Program-made: the position numbers and the translations under genes
The notes under the pieces: model-generated
Seen by the model: the letters and a program-made list of their open reading frames with translations, nothing else
What the model was told of the DNA's origin: nothing
Databases searched by the model: none
Source of the DNA: Metallyticus violacea
Lineage: Eukaryota > Arthropoda > Insecta > Mantodea > Metallyticidae
Length of the DNA: 64,000 nt
Reading direction: 5' to 3'
Assembly: GCA_030762175.1 (NCBI GenBank)
Contig: CM060831.1
Coordinates: forward strand, 35,014,001 to 35,078,000
Shown here: positions 34,913-47,644 of the stretch, piece after piece
How the letters are laid out: every line of letters begins with the position of its first letter
Position numbering within the stretch: position 1 is the first letter of the stretch

Positions 34913-36439
34913 TGTAGAAAGAAATCTTGCCTAACTTCCAGGCTCAATAACTTTTAAACAACATCCTTCAGTTGATGTTTGCAAGCGCTCTCTAGTGGAA
35001 TGTGCCAGAGTGAAAACCTCTAGAGGTGCCTCTGGAAAGGTGACTCCACAGTACGAGGAAAGGATAACTTCACAAAATACGAAGAATAATCAATTAAATA
35101 TAAAATTGATCGAGCCATTTTTTAACAAAGAAGAACGGGGAAACTTCCTGCGCCAATGCAGACTATGTTCTTCTTTAACTTGTAAGCCCATGTCAAGGCA
35201 TTGCCATCTAATCTAGCTGAGTTATTAACCTGCTGTATCCACTGCACGTCCCTAACTTCATGAATCTTACTTAAGACTATGTTAAAAATAGAACTAGTTT
35301 CCCGTTCACTCAAGACAGAACAAGATCCCTGTGTTTTACGCTTCGCTCAAATAAATAAATATTTTATAAGGGTTACATATAAAACCCTTAAAGAGTCCAA
35401 CTGCCGGGAAAAAGCAACAGAGTAGAGCTGTAGGCAGCGAGGGAAAGCGCAAAGAACTTCCTGCGAAAAGAAGGAATATACGAGAATAGCAAGAAAAGTG
35501 AAGAAGTAACTAGGAGTGACAGAAGACTACGTGAAGTAAGACAACATGGTAAGCCAAAGGAAAAAGAATAAATGATGAATGGTTGGATAACGTACATACA
35601 TAAAGAAACCGTCTCTTGAAGAAACACTAAAGAGCAAATGAACAAATAAATAAACAAGTAAAATATTTCTAAAAATTCACTACAGGAAAGAAAATGCATA
35701 AAAATAAAATACATGAAAGAAAGAAGCGCTGTAATAAATTATTGATGCTTAATGAATACGATCACTTAAATGAATAGGCAAAAAGGAGAAAATTATTATG
35801 AAAAGAATATGTAAAAAATGTAACAATAAGCCAGAAGGAAAAATGCATAAATGGAAAGAAAAAGTAATAAAAAATGAACTTGAATAATTAAGCGTAGAAA
35901 ACAAAGTTTAAAAAAACATAAGAAAATAAAAAAATGGATCGACGATGTTAGAAATTAAATTTATGATGTATAAGTTTACATAATTTGTTAGTAATGATTT
36001 GTGAACAGATTCAATAAACTGATCGGTGATTAGGAAGTTTAGATACCTTTTGGTTCAATTATGAATTAATAGTACAAAGTATTCACTACAAAATTCTACA
36101 TTGCTAGTTCTTTAGTTTGGCTATTAAAACACTGGAATATTGACTCTTATTGAAAATTATTCCCGAGTTGTAATATTTTTTCTGGGACAACATACAATAA
36201 AAGGTATGAAATCTATAATTATAATGATTAACGGGGTGTATTTCAAATATTTTTTTAAATTGTTTGTCTGTAAATTTAACCACCAGAAGAAAACAGTGAG
36301 AAGTCGATTTGTATCCTGAATTCTCTAACGGGAGCAAAACTTTGAGGAAGAAAAGGATGATGACATTCTTCTCCATTATAAAAATTCCCTTTGAAGATCG
36401 AAGGGCAGTTACCACAGAGAGATACGCAGTTTACACGTA

Positions 36440-36725
36440 CTCGTCTCCTGAAAGTTGTCCAAAATCAGATTTGAGGAGCTAGGCTACACCATGCCATATT
36501 TCTTCTTGGAGGGTACTCCGTAAAGCTTGCAAAGAACCCTTCTTACAATCCGATCTGGTGCCCTGTGACTTCTTCTTGGTTAAGAACTGGCTGTGGAGGA
36601 AGACCAGATGTTGCTGTAGTATACAAACAGGAACCGCTGAGAACGATTAGTAGTATAAATGCTTCCAGCTTTGGTTCCAAAGGATGATTCGATGTGCAGA
36701 TGCTCAGAAAATGTAGAACAAACTG
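36440..36725 (+). pseudogene. mariner transposase, C-terminal relic
   Basis: With one base missing, the frame reads YNPDLVPCDFFLVKNWL. It then has TGTAEN, two stops, and YKCFQLWFQRMIRCADAQ, the C-terminal end of mariner transposases. The third catalytic Asp (PCDFF) is still encoded. The N-terminal half was not found upstream. Confidence 0.65.
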
Positions 36726-37751
36726 CTAATTATCATTAATATCTAGCAGCAGCCGAAACTGTCCCGCTAATAAGAGGAAAATCTTTATATTTATTTGCAT
36801 TACGCTTTGGACCGGTTTGCGATTTTATTATTTATAGCCATTATTTCCATTCTTATCAAAGCTCAAACAGCCAATACAAATAATTTTTTGTGTTCTAAAT
36901 GTATAATCACAATATGCATATACAACAGCATAACAATTGTCTCAGCTAAGCAACTTGCAGAATTCTAATCTGCGCCCTTTACTTTGAATTGATGGTATCA
37001 AGGATTCACTCAAAAGGAAATTATTGAAGTTAGAATATCGGTTAAAATACCATTCTTGCATTTTGAAAACTGAACGAGATTTAATGAACTGGTTTTGATA
37101 TTCTTTCATTTTAAATGAAAAAACATCGTGATACTGTTTTACTTTTAAATCATTTTTCCGAGTGGTTCGTTTGAAAGTAAAATTCACGTACTCCGAGAGT
37201 ACACTTTTTTTCTTCTTTTTCTTCTTGAGCGGGAGGCAATGTCAACACTAGTGATGTGAGTTAATAAGGGGATGTACTTTCATCAAAGCTCATTTCTGAT
37301 TCTGCCAGAGAGAGCCGGTAATAGCTTGACTTAAGTTAATATAATTTCTTGGAAATCTGCATGTAAAGGGAAATCTCTCTAATTACTGATACCTAGACGA
37401 CTACCGAAAAGAAAACATATAACTCAGCGACGAATCAAGAATTAACACCGCCCTTTTCGGGAGCATATTCGTTTAGGAGTATAATTTACTATTAAGTTGG
37501 GAACCTTGACTTAACTACTAGGTGTATCACATATTAACTCCAGCAAGCAAAATGTATGTTCATATAACTTCAATCTATATATCAGCATATTTTATATATG
37601 AACAAAATGCATTAAAAGTTGTATTTGGTCAACTATGTTTAATTAGCTTCCTACATTAAAGGCTAAATAAAAAAACACAGGACATGAAAGGTTTAATGTT
37701 AAGTAATTCAGCAAACCCCTGTCTTAAACGCTTTTGTTTTCATAACCTGTA

Positions 37752-37984
37752 GGTTTTTATTTATTTGTTTTTATTTTTGATCATGATACCACGACCTGAA
37801 GATATACTATAAGAACCTCGCCGAATGAATTCACAGGACTTGCGGCCTACGTTTCCCAGACATTCCCCTATACAATTGAGGGAAAAGGCCTGAAAAAAAA
37901 ACTCAGTCAAGAAACTAATCCAACCGGGAATCGAACCGGAATCCCACGTGGGACACGCAATACTACTCTAGACTATGACGGGGA
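37752..37984 (-). mobile_element. SINE-F copy 1, minus strand
   Basis: On the minus strand it begins CCCCGTCATAGTCTAGAGTA (A-box region) and has a perfect B box GGTTCGATTCC. It continues to 'tcaggccttttccctcaa', 'gaatgtctgggaaacg' and an A-rich tail. The copy at 57033-57270 shares head, body and tail. Confidence 0.8.
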
Positions 37985-38885
37985 CATCTCATAAGTATAC
38001 TCTCTCCTTTAAAATGTCTTCTTCCTGCTGAATCCACTTTCCCATGTCAACTACAGCTAAATGTACATTTATGAATAGAACTGCAGGTAACTGTTGCTTA
38101 CACTTGATTTTATATTCACCTTTAACCTGCTTCTATTGCTTATACATTGAAGTTACTTCAGTTACTGAACACATAAAAAGATGCTGTATTTAAAACTGAT
38201 GATAAAAAGATGTAACCTGTGTTATAAGTACGGACAGGAATTTAATGAAAATGCCTATTTCTTCTCTGCAGTCAGAAATGCATGCTCACTTGGCATGTGT
38301 GTTAATTATAAAATTTCCAACAATTTAAACAACGTTTAATTTTGCTTATCATACCTGTTTTGTTAATAAGCATAATATTACACTGCATATTTGCTTTTAC
38401 ATGCATATTTTATAAATATATATTTATTTTATTTATTTTATCTTCATATTTTGTTTACAAATACGATATTTCGTGTATGTGCCATCGAGTCAGTTTTGAA
38501 AATTGGTAACGCTGATGGTAGCCCAAGCGCAAGTTTTTCCGGCTATAAGGATATCTTAAGAAGTAACAGCAGGCGGGTAACTATGAAGAACATAAAACAT
38601 TTGGTAGTTGTAAACTGCAACAGAAAAGAAGTTGAGTGGGTGTAGAATTAAAAGTGTGAGTACTATTGTTTATTCTGTGTGTGTTTTTTATTATTTTTTC
38701 CTCGTTTTTAAGGAAAATATATCCTAATTTTCAATACTAAAGATAATTTTTAAGGAGTTATATTATTAATATGGTTTACACAATATTGTTATTCACGGAG
38801 ACATTACATGAAATTGCGTTAAAATTTTTATAATATGATGGAAATTTTCCATGTATAAATGTACACATATTAAAGGGATTATTAG

Positions 38886-39192
38886 AGCATAAAATTCTTG
38901 TTCCTAGTCATAAGAGTTGAAAATGATCCCCTCAGCTGCAAAGCATTGCCGGCACCTTTGTAGGAAATTGCAATTCCAGCTATTTTTGGCGGTTCAAAAA
39001 ACCTTGTCACTGGAAAATCCTTTTTCTCATAAATGTTTAACATTGTGGCGAACAGTTTCTCTACCTGGGACACGATTTCCAGTAGTTTTTTTTTTATTTT
39101 ATTTTATATTTTTTTTTTCTGCATGATTCCATTTTCACATACGTATCATACATAAAAACCCCTTCTTCAAGACTATATTTACGTAGTGGCAT
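38886..39192 (-). pseudogene. DUF4817-type transposase deletion derivative with poly-A interruption
   Basis: The minus strand starts MPLRKYSLEEGVFMYDTYVK followed by MESCR, the N-terminal block of this family. It then runs into an A-rich tract, where the family has KCRRK-type codons. After it the frame reads VPGRETVRHNVKHL and, past a stop, EKGFSSDKVF. The reading then reaches the C-terminal LQRCRQCFAAEGIIF directly, without any DDE core. This is the same N-plus-C architecture as the derivatives at 8855 and 29660, but from a different subfamily. Confidence 0.62.
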
Positions 39193-40197
39193 AACTAACC
39201 AAGAACAATTAGTATACAGTTTACGGACCGAGTAATCCATGAATGCATCACCACCTGCTGTAAGAGCCTCCCTCAAACTTACTACAAGCTGCTACCTGTA
39301 CAAGCATTTTAGACCTTGAGGAATGACTTCTCCAAATTTTGCCGGTCAGCAATTCTAAAGACTGCATCACGGTCTTCTATTTTCATAGTAATGAGGAATA
39401 ACATTTTTTGCATTCCTTATGTAAATTAATAACTACATGACTAATATCAATATGGAATTTTTTCATATAAAAAGTTTTAGATGATCTGACTCTATACTAT
39501 AGTTTATGCAAAGTTGGTTTTGTATTATTTTAAGTTTCTAGGATGATACTCAATATGATCTCTCTGGGTAGCGTATGGAATACTGAAATGTTGGCATCTG
39601 ATGTACGCCGGTCAGGCAGTTCAGATAACTTCATACACTTATTCTAGCGGGTTTGTTTAAATTTATTTATCTCAGCCATAAATAATAATTTCTCCAGTTG
39701 TGCAAAATACACTTTTATTTCGGCGACAATCTCTTTATTTGATGCGTAATTTGTTTCCTACTAGCAGTTTCTTCATGTTGGGGAACAGGAAGTGGTTCGA
39801 GGGAGCCAGGAGGGTGAGGAAAGATTTCATGCTTGTATTCCATTAGTACATTTGAAGTCGCAATCACAGACTTGTGCGCTGCTGCATTACTTCCCAAATG
39901 AGGACGATACTTCTTGATTGTTCGTTTAATTGCAATTATAAAACATTATTTTTGTATAGGGATTAAATTTTAGTACCGATCACTGATACATCGAGTTTGC
40001 GTTAAAACGCACATGTATATGCAATAGAGCATAATAGAAATATTTTTGTATGCTCTTCTTTTGTTTCTGATGCAAACTAAGCTTCTAAAAAACAACATAT
40101 ACTTCTCTTAGCACGATCTTTGGAGGGAAAGAGATACACCAGTTATTAGTCTAAAATTTGTAGAGATCACTACTGATAAAACTACTTTTTACAACAG

Positions 40198-40226
40198 TTT
40201 CTTCTTCTTCTTCTTGTTCTTCTTGA
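40198..40226. repeat. (CTT)n microsatellite
   Basis: TTCTTCTTC repeats with one interruption. Confidence 0.9.
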
Positions 40227-41436
40227 GTAATCCGAGCTATAAACGCTCTGAAAAGATGAAATTTGGTTATGTTCGTTATGTTCGTTCATCATAAAAATTT
40301 AAAGCAATTAGATTGTAAATGTACAGACGGGAACAAGGGAAAGGCTGGAAATGGTGGGGGAAGGAGGAATTTATTGAAGATTGTGGTGATGAAACTGAAG
40401 GTAGAACATCCAATCAATAGTTACCGAGAGATACTGACGAACAGACAGCTGTCAAATGGAGCACCTTTGCAACTTTTTTTGCAGTAACAAGACGAGATTT
40501 ACTGGAATGTACGTATAGTCGTTTGCTTCTCGGCAAAAGAAAAGAAAGAGCATATTAACAACTTGCTTGTTACTCTCGCCTGTTTGTAAAGGGAACTGTT
40601 AGCTACATTACAATAAAACAGTTACACCAAGTTGCTCACTTCACTGCAGGATATAAACGCACGTTTTCATCTTTTTGACTCTTCTTTCACCTGATAATCA
40701 TTCATCGTTGTTTACTTGCGACAATCAGTATTTATTCCATTTGAGCAAAACTAAAGGCGGGCGAAAAGACTGACAGGAAGCATATTTATGCGTTTTATCA
40801 GCAGAATTCTTCCCTGGCATTTGCAGGGGACTGTTCCTTGAATGAACAAAATGATCAATAAATCGTAGATAAATTTATGTGACTTTTCGACGCGAGGGAG
40901 TCTACAAAACAATTCATGTGACCTGAATGAATTGAAAAATAATATTTGAGAAAAAATTTTCTCTATTTCTTAAGGGAAACTACAGCGATCAGAACTCCCT
41001 TTTTAATTATTAAATTTAATTATCAATCCTCATATCACCGACAAATTTCCTAGCCAAACGGCGCTAAGTTATAAAAATTTTATTTCTGGGTTATAAGGCA
41101 ATAACTAGTGTATTTGTAAGTTGACTGTATTCATAAACGAAACTTTTTTTTTAATTTATTATTTTTACATTTTCCATTTATATTTTCTCCCTTTCTATTT
41201 GTGTATTGTATTTAAGCATGTACGGTCGACGACCCATGCATAAAATATATGTGCAATAATTTTATAACAATAAAGATGCGTCCGGGAAGAAACAGATGCA
41301 AGCTAATGTCACACTGTTCCTTAAGACTATTTTACAGAAGTTTAATATACATAGTAATGGGCGGGTTTTTTGTTTGTTTATTTTTGTTCCAGTTTTAGAA
41401 TATATTCAAATAAATACAACTGTCACATGTCAAGAT

Positions 41437-41530
41437 AATCATACACATATATACGTATATACTTACATCCATACACACATACCTACATACACACAAATCC
41501 ACATGCATACATACAAATATACAAATACTT
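41437..41530. repeat. (CATA)n-rich degenerate microsatellite
   Basis: Imperfect CATA/CACA repeats. It lies on the 3' side of the minus-strand LINE relic and may be its tail. Confidence 0.75.
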
Positions 41531-41639
41531 CCATATATTTACGTTTTCTATTAATAATTTTATATACAAATATATAAACATGAATGGAACTCTTACTCTT
41601 GAGCCCCCCTTCCATTTACTCACACCCGCTCTCCGATTA

Positions 41640-42005
41640 CCCCTTCTTCATTATAGCCATTAACCTCCTTTGTTAGGTATTCTCTAGAAATATTCCCAAA
41701 TTGTGTGAGTATCTCGCATGCACCAACACTTCCAGGCAAATGTTCAAAGTTCTAATGGCATTAAAATGTTGTTGTGATAACTGTTCATTTCATAAAGTAT
41801 CCGTTTCCCTGCATTCTGCCAAAATATGCCTCCGGGTATCGCATTCTCCGCACAATGGGCAAATATGGCATGTATTGTCGTAAGTATATTATCTTATAAA
41901 CTTTGCAAATAATTTTAATTTGGTTTAACTTGGAATAATAATGGCGTTTACCGCTCATATTTCTAATAAGTTTGCGAGTGATAGATTTTTGAAGTTTTAT
42001 CCAAT
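41640..42005 (-). pseudogene. LINE ORF2 C-terminus (zinc knuckle) relic
   Basis: On the minus strand the frame gives CHICPLCGECDTRRHILAEC. This is the CCHC knuckle with the HIL-EC motif at the end of non-LTR retrotransposon ORF2 proteins (Jockey/R1/CR1-like). It then continues FNAIRTLNICLEVLVHARY and a FLEN-stop end. Upstream there is a weak ITRKLIRNMSG stretch consistent with the segment after the reverse transcriptase. Stops and a frameshift make it a pseudogene. The clade cannot be fixed from this piece. Confidence 0.65.
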
Positions 42006-42814
42006 AAAGTCAAGTGAACGGTAATAATACGGCATATGGGGGGGGGGTGCTTAATAATGAAAATTATGTGTTAATAATGGAGTTCAATAATTTAAATACT
42101 AATATTAGACCTGTCATTATTATAACAAAGAGTATTCTTGAAGTGAACATCGTGGGCTAATTGCACGCTCGTCTGGCGTGTGTGAAACAGAAAATCCTGC
42201 ATGCTCTGTGCATGCGTATAGCTGCAATGTCAGTCTATCGAGAGACGTGAGCAGGTCAAGATTCACAAGTCCTCTCCCTGGCCATCGTAACAGCGTCCTA
42301 CAGATAACACATTCTCATTGTAATACCATAATTTAAATCCATTAAAAAACTGCAGTAGTATCAGCTTAACTGTATAATTTCTGTCCTAGTCCCTTAATTT
42401 AACTTAGGATGTTCGGAATTTTTAGGGACAGTGCGCAACCTTGAGCGAAGTTAACTGAAAAGAAGTAAAAGCGAGAGTTCTGAAGGTTGTGACTAAACGG
42501 TTATTAAATAAGGATCTTCAGAGAGAAAGTCTTTAGTTTGTTCGTTTACAAGGTTCGCTATTCTAGGCTACAACATTTAGCGTGTTTTTTTATTGCGGTA
42601 ACAGTCCCGTCTGTTAGTGCCAAGTGCTCGAAAAGCCACACCTATGATATGAGCAGCTTCAGCCGGTCAAGGGAAGGAGACGCGGAAGGATATTTTTCTC
42701 TTTATTTACGAAACCAGAATTTAAGAAAAAAGAAACGCAATTTTGGCCCATATCAAAGCTGATATTTGATTTAGCATCTACGTTGACTCTATTTTCTGAC
42801 TCTATTTGGTATCA

Positions 42815-43063
42815 GTATAGGTGGCCAAGGTCGTTATGGTACCGACTTGTGAGAGGGAGATCTGAGGTTCGTTTACCTCCCAGACTGAGGTTTTTCGTTT
42901 TCCTCGGTGTTCATGAATGGTAAATGCCGGGGAGGAAGCAAACTTAGGTCTGGAACGCTTACTTCATATATAAAAAAAAAATCTTTACCAGTTTATCATT
43001 TCATCTCATTTATCATCAGTGACCGCCTGTAATGACTCAATAGTTAAAAAGGATGTTAAACAT

Positions 43064-43095
<32 letters not shown>
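42815..43095 (+). mobile_element. SINE-A, full-length with long poly-A
   Basis: Head GGTGGCCAAGGTCGTTATGG, B-box region GAGGTTCGTTTACC, body 'atggtaaatgccggggagg' and 'aaacttaggtctggaacg', then 'catttcatctcatttatca', and 3' end GACCGCCTGTAATGACTCAA ending in about 27 A. Confidence 0.88.
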
Positions 43096-43098
<3 letters not shown>

Positions 43099-43243
43099 AC
43101 TAAGGTCTATCTTCTGCGAAAACATGAGTTTCTTTTTTAGCTATAGCACACCAACGGCAGAATGTAAATGGAGATATAAATTAAACGGCATAAACAATAG
43201 GATACGAAGATAAAATGTAATATATCAATAGTAGTCACACTTA

Positions 43244-43764
43244 CGAGGTCTGTTCAAAAAGTATAGCGAATTTTGTGTTTTTTCAAAAAGTATTTATTTA
43301 TTCATGAATATCTATTTGGTCCCCTTCAAAGTAATCCCCACCAGATATTATACACTTATGCCAACGTTTTTTACAATCCTCGAAGCACTTTAAAAAATCG
43401 TTTTTTGTGATCTTGTTCAGCTCCTCCTTCGATGCCGTCTTTATCTTCTCAATCGTGGCGTAGCATTGTCCTTTCATGGGCCTCTTCAGTTTTGGAAACA
43501 AAAAAAAAAAAAAAAAAAAAGGTCACAGGGGGCCAGGCCTGGAGAGTACGATGGATGAGGCATCATAAGTCTGTTGTTTTTGCCCAAAAATTCGCGCACA
43601 AGCAACGATGTGTGAGCAGAGGCGTTATCATGGTGCAAAAGCCAATTTTTGTTCTTCCACAAATTCGGGCGTTTCTGGCGGATTGCTTCGCGCAAATTGC
43701 TAATAACTTGCAGGTAATATTCCTCATTGACCGTTCTACCCTGTGGCAAGAACTCATGATACAT
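43244..43764 (-). pseudogene. mariner 3' half with TIR and poly-T in the ORF
   Basis: The left end is a mariner terminus, TA (43242-43243) then CGAGGTCTGTTCAAAAAGTA. The minus-strand transposase reads MYHEFLPQGRTVNEEYYLQV, then KNKNWLLHHDNASAHTSLLV with the second catalytic Asp. The third Asp follows in SPGLAPCDL. Right after that Asp codon (43522-43524) a T21 tract replaces the FFLF codons, and the protein resumes PKLKRPMKGQCYATIEKIKT to the C-terminus near GGDYFEGD. The N-terminal half and the other TIR are missing. Confidence 0.85.
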
Positions 43765-45072
43765 GATAATTTAAATACTTTATTATGTACTAATCGATAT
43801 TCAAGCATAATAATCCACTTTAATACGACGGTTCCTTACAGCTACATTTAGGAGCATCATTTCAGTCGCCGAGAGATGGCAGAAGAATCGAGCTTCCTAA
43901 TTGCTTTCTGTCATTTATTTTATTAGTGCATTTGATAATTTACATTCATTTATTTGTTTCTATTGCTTGACATTAGCGTTATCACAATAAGCAATAAACT
44001 GGTAAAATCGTGTTAAAATGGATTATTTTAAAAGAGAATGAAGAATGAAAAGAAATTATTTTCGTGGCATGTAGAAAGAACCTTATAAATACATTAACTA
44101 AAATCCTGGTGTGAAATATGCAAATGAAACAGGCACGGACAATATTATCATAAGCCGTAATTTGATTGCATTTAATCTAATTTATCGTTTAATACAAATA
44201 TTTATTCTTACTTTATACACATTCGTACTCGCCATTATCACTTTCGCTGATAGCACATTTGGTAAATTGATTCCCAAAATCATTAAAAAGATAATACATT
44301 TTATGCTAGTATTTGAAGTTACCAATATTTCTACACTCGCAGTGTCAGACTAATATTGAAACAGAACAAAGAAAAACCACTGGTACACTGATTTAAGTGT
44401 GGAGTTGTCAAGTACAAGCATAGCGAAACCTTTGTGGAACAGAATTTTACTAATAACTACAAGTTACAAGTCCACACACTTGTGGTGTATTTTGCGGAGC
44501 AAGGCTCCTGGCCTGTCCATGATCAGAGTTTTTTTGAAGCAGAAGCCAGCCGTTAATAAAACAGAACTGTCTTTGGCCTTTAAAGGATCGCGGAAATAAT
44601 TTTCAAACGGTCCAGAGGCGGACATAAGGATGGATGGAAACTATTTAGAGAACCGAAGGCGTGAAGTTCTTACGAGTGGTTATCGTCCTCTTTTATTTCA
44701 ATCCATAATTCTTTCTTGCCCCCCCCCTTTTTTTTACTTCTCTACTGCTCTTTTTGTTTCTAAGGACACACTTCGGAATGCCATCTCTTCCGCCATCTTT
44801 CTGCTGCTTCTTCCTCTCCGTGGGTTAATCAACTTTCGTGAAACTATTCGTTGCAATAAATTTCCCGAGGAAATCAATTTGAAGGGAAGGAGGGATATTC
44901 TACACTCCAACTCTCTGATGGTTGGTAACTTTGCCCGAGATTTAAGTTCACGTCTGTTGCTGTCATTACAAAGCTTGTCGACTCTCGATTAGAAAGTAAA
45001 GGTCGGTCGCTTAGAGATCTCATCTCATTCATTTCCTTCTCATTGCAATGCCAACTGCAGTGCGTTTATAAA

Positions 45073-45121
45073 CTTAAAACCGTCTCTTTCTTACGCTTTG
45101 TGCTGCGGAGACAGTTTTAAG
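45073..45121. repeat. Small inverted repeat (14-bp stem, 21-nt loop)
   Basis: CTTAAAACCGTCTC at 45073-45086 pairs with GAGACAGTTTTAAG at 45108-45121 with one mismatch. Confidence 0.7.
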
Positions 45122-45853
45122 TGATGCGGTGGAGCATTTGCCAGCAAGCTCTCAATTAAAACGCTTCCGGAATCGTCTTAATTCACTGCGTTCCACCACA
45201 AAGTCAGAAATATTAATCCTGTTACTGCTCACCTGTGACAATCAGAAGGTAGGTTTTTAATATTAATGCGAGTTGTACATGGTGTCTGTAATGGACTGCT
45301 CACATAACTACAAACCCTGGCATTCATTTTCAAATTAGTATATTTAAATCGTCATCTTAAAGGTCCCGGTTAAATCTTTCTTTAAACGTGCTAATTTCAG
45401 CGCTCCTTTGGCTTTCCTGGTATTTTCTCCTTAATCTCTGTACATAGGCTGTCCACTACTGTGCCGAGTCTTGCCATAGCACTGTTACAACGTTCACGCA
45501 CCATGTGATATGTCGATCAGATAACAGCTTTGCTGCCAGATACTATCCTTTTAAGTATTTTAATCAAATTGTAAATTTATAATGTTTAAAGTATTCCACA
45601 AAAATAACCGGACGTTAAAACACACAGATCAATTATATATATAAAACCTATGTGACAAAATTCGTGATCAAAAACTGGTTTGGTGACGCGTCTGTAAAAC
45701 GAAATTATGGCTTTAAAGGGAGTATTAAAGGCATATCCTTTAATGTTAAATTTACCCTCTTCAGTTCCCATTTTCTCAAGGACTATTAAAGTTAATGAAA
45801 TGAAACTTTAACAGCATAAAGATGCACATAATTGAAATTTGCTGATGTACTTT

Positions 45854-46080
45854 TTTTAATGTTGTTTAACACCCTTTTACTACAGGTGGTGGACACTGAA
45901 GATGCATGAAATGAAATGATATATTGGGAAAGGACTTTTGTTCTAAAGGAAGGAAGTTTAGGGTATCTCCCAGGCATTTGCCGTTTATGAGGACTGAGGA
46001 AAACCTGGGATAACGGTTCTGGTGGGAATCGAACACTAGATCTCCCGCTCACGAGTCTGCGCCTTATCGACCCGTGGCAG
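45854..46080 (-). mobile_element. SINE-A, near full length, minus strand, 14-bp TSD
   Basis: Flanked by TGCTGATGTACTTT (45840-45853) and TGCTGATCTACTTT (46081-46094), one mismatch. On the minus strand it has the head GGTCGATAAGGCGCAGACTC, the B-box region GTTCGATTCCCACC, the family body and the 3' end GGGTGTTAAACAACATTA. Confidence 0.9.
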
Positions 46081-47644
46081 TGCTGATCTACTTTCACTAC
46101 TATACCATGCTTCTGAAGAAAATTATAAATTATTTTCAATTATTTGTTTTTATTCTATTTTCCCCAACATTTTATTTTTTCACAATGCTAAATTTTGTAC
46201 CAGTTCTACCATAATATATTCATATCATCACAGTAATATCATGAATAAGTGGTTAAAGTTTCAAAGTGATATATTATACAGATACTAAAATTGGGGGAAA
46301 CATGCAAAAAATGTAGTTTTTCAAAAATTGCAACCAAAAAATTCATTTACAGAAAAACTAACTTTTTGAGGAAAACAGTAGCTAAAACTCTCCAAAACTC
46401 TAAAACAATAAACGCTGCCAATTTATGAAATGTAGCTTTTTCTATCATTCAAGTCAAACCACAACCTTCTAGAGCAAATAGTTCCCGAGATATAGAATTT
46501 TAACATAACAAATGCTCGTGAAATAGAAAAAAAAAATGCTTTGCAGTGACATAATTAAATTTTTATTAAAATACTTATGACCAACGAACATTAATAAAAA
46601 CTTTAGCAAAATAAACAGAAAATTCAAATACTAAAATGGTACATAAAACAAAAATATGATTTAATCCCCCTTCCCTTTAATACTTCCCTTAACTTCTAAA
46701 TAAAATACGCTACTAAAGTGATGTTTACACAATTGTTTACTTCGATAAGCATTTTTTATACATTTAAAGTGCAACACTTTATTAATTTATGGTTATTCAC
46801 TTTCAATGTTTAAATTGCTATTACGTCAAAGCCTTAGTGGAACTGAAAGAAAATTCAAGAGCCTACTATATTGCGCAAAGTTTGGTTGTTTTCTTCGTAG
46901 TGTTCTGAAGCGGTTTTGGCTTCTGCGTGAGAAAATACAATATTTCTGGCAGGAATATGTCATCCTTTAGAAACTTTATGACAGCCAGTGGTTTCAAAAC
47001 TTGGCTTTTCTGCTGAATATTACAAGCATTAAATGACTTAATTTCAAACTTCATGGCAAAACAGGTTGTTGATAAACTGTGGGATACTGTCACGGCTTTT
47101 CAAACAAAATTCAGAGTTTGGAAACTTGGCTAGTTTCCCTCCCTGTCAAGGTTGCCAGAAGGTTTAATATACTCGTACATTAGATTTCAACAAGAAATAG
47201 TCCTAGTAAAATAATTATTTCATGCCTTGGAAAAAAGAGTTTAATATTAAATAATGCAAAGATATGTTGACAACCCAATTGACAATCCACTTTGGTGTTG
47301 TGAGTGCTATCATCAGCTTGTTTCTGTATTAAGCAATTTTGAGATTCGATTTTCATATATTTTTACTCGTACTTGTACTGTTATGTGCTAAAAGACGAAA
47401 GACCAAACTTTCTATTTTACAGGAAGAGCATAAAATGGTTTTCTAGCAATTTTATGAAAAGTACAGCTTTATTAGCTTTAAAAATTTTGTTTTAGTATTT
47501 GTTGATTCTAGTTTACTTTTAATTAATACATGTACATTATGGTATTTTTAACTTACGTCTTCCACTCTTTTAACAAATATTTTGCCCTTTTGGAAGCAAT
47601 AAAGCAGTCTGTACAATGCTGAAAATTTGCCACTTTATATATAC

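Noticed and set aside
41430..41580. Short repeats suggestive of a CRISPR-like array
   Set aside because: These are degenerate CATA microsatellite units without spacers of fixed length, in a eukaryotic context.
45586..45771. Minus-strand ORF with 'FDHEFCHIGFIYIIDLCVL'
   Set aside because: Looks weakly transposon-like, and the adjacent 'tattccacaaaaataaccgg' hints at an element end, but I found no inverted partner or recognisable domain.
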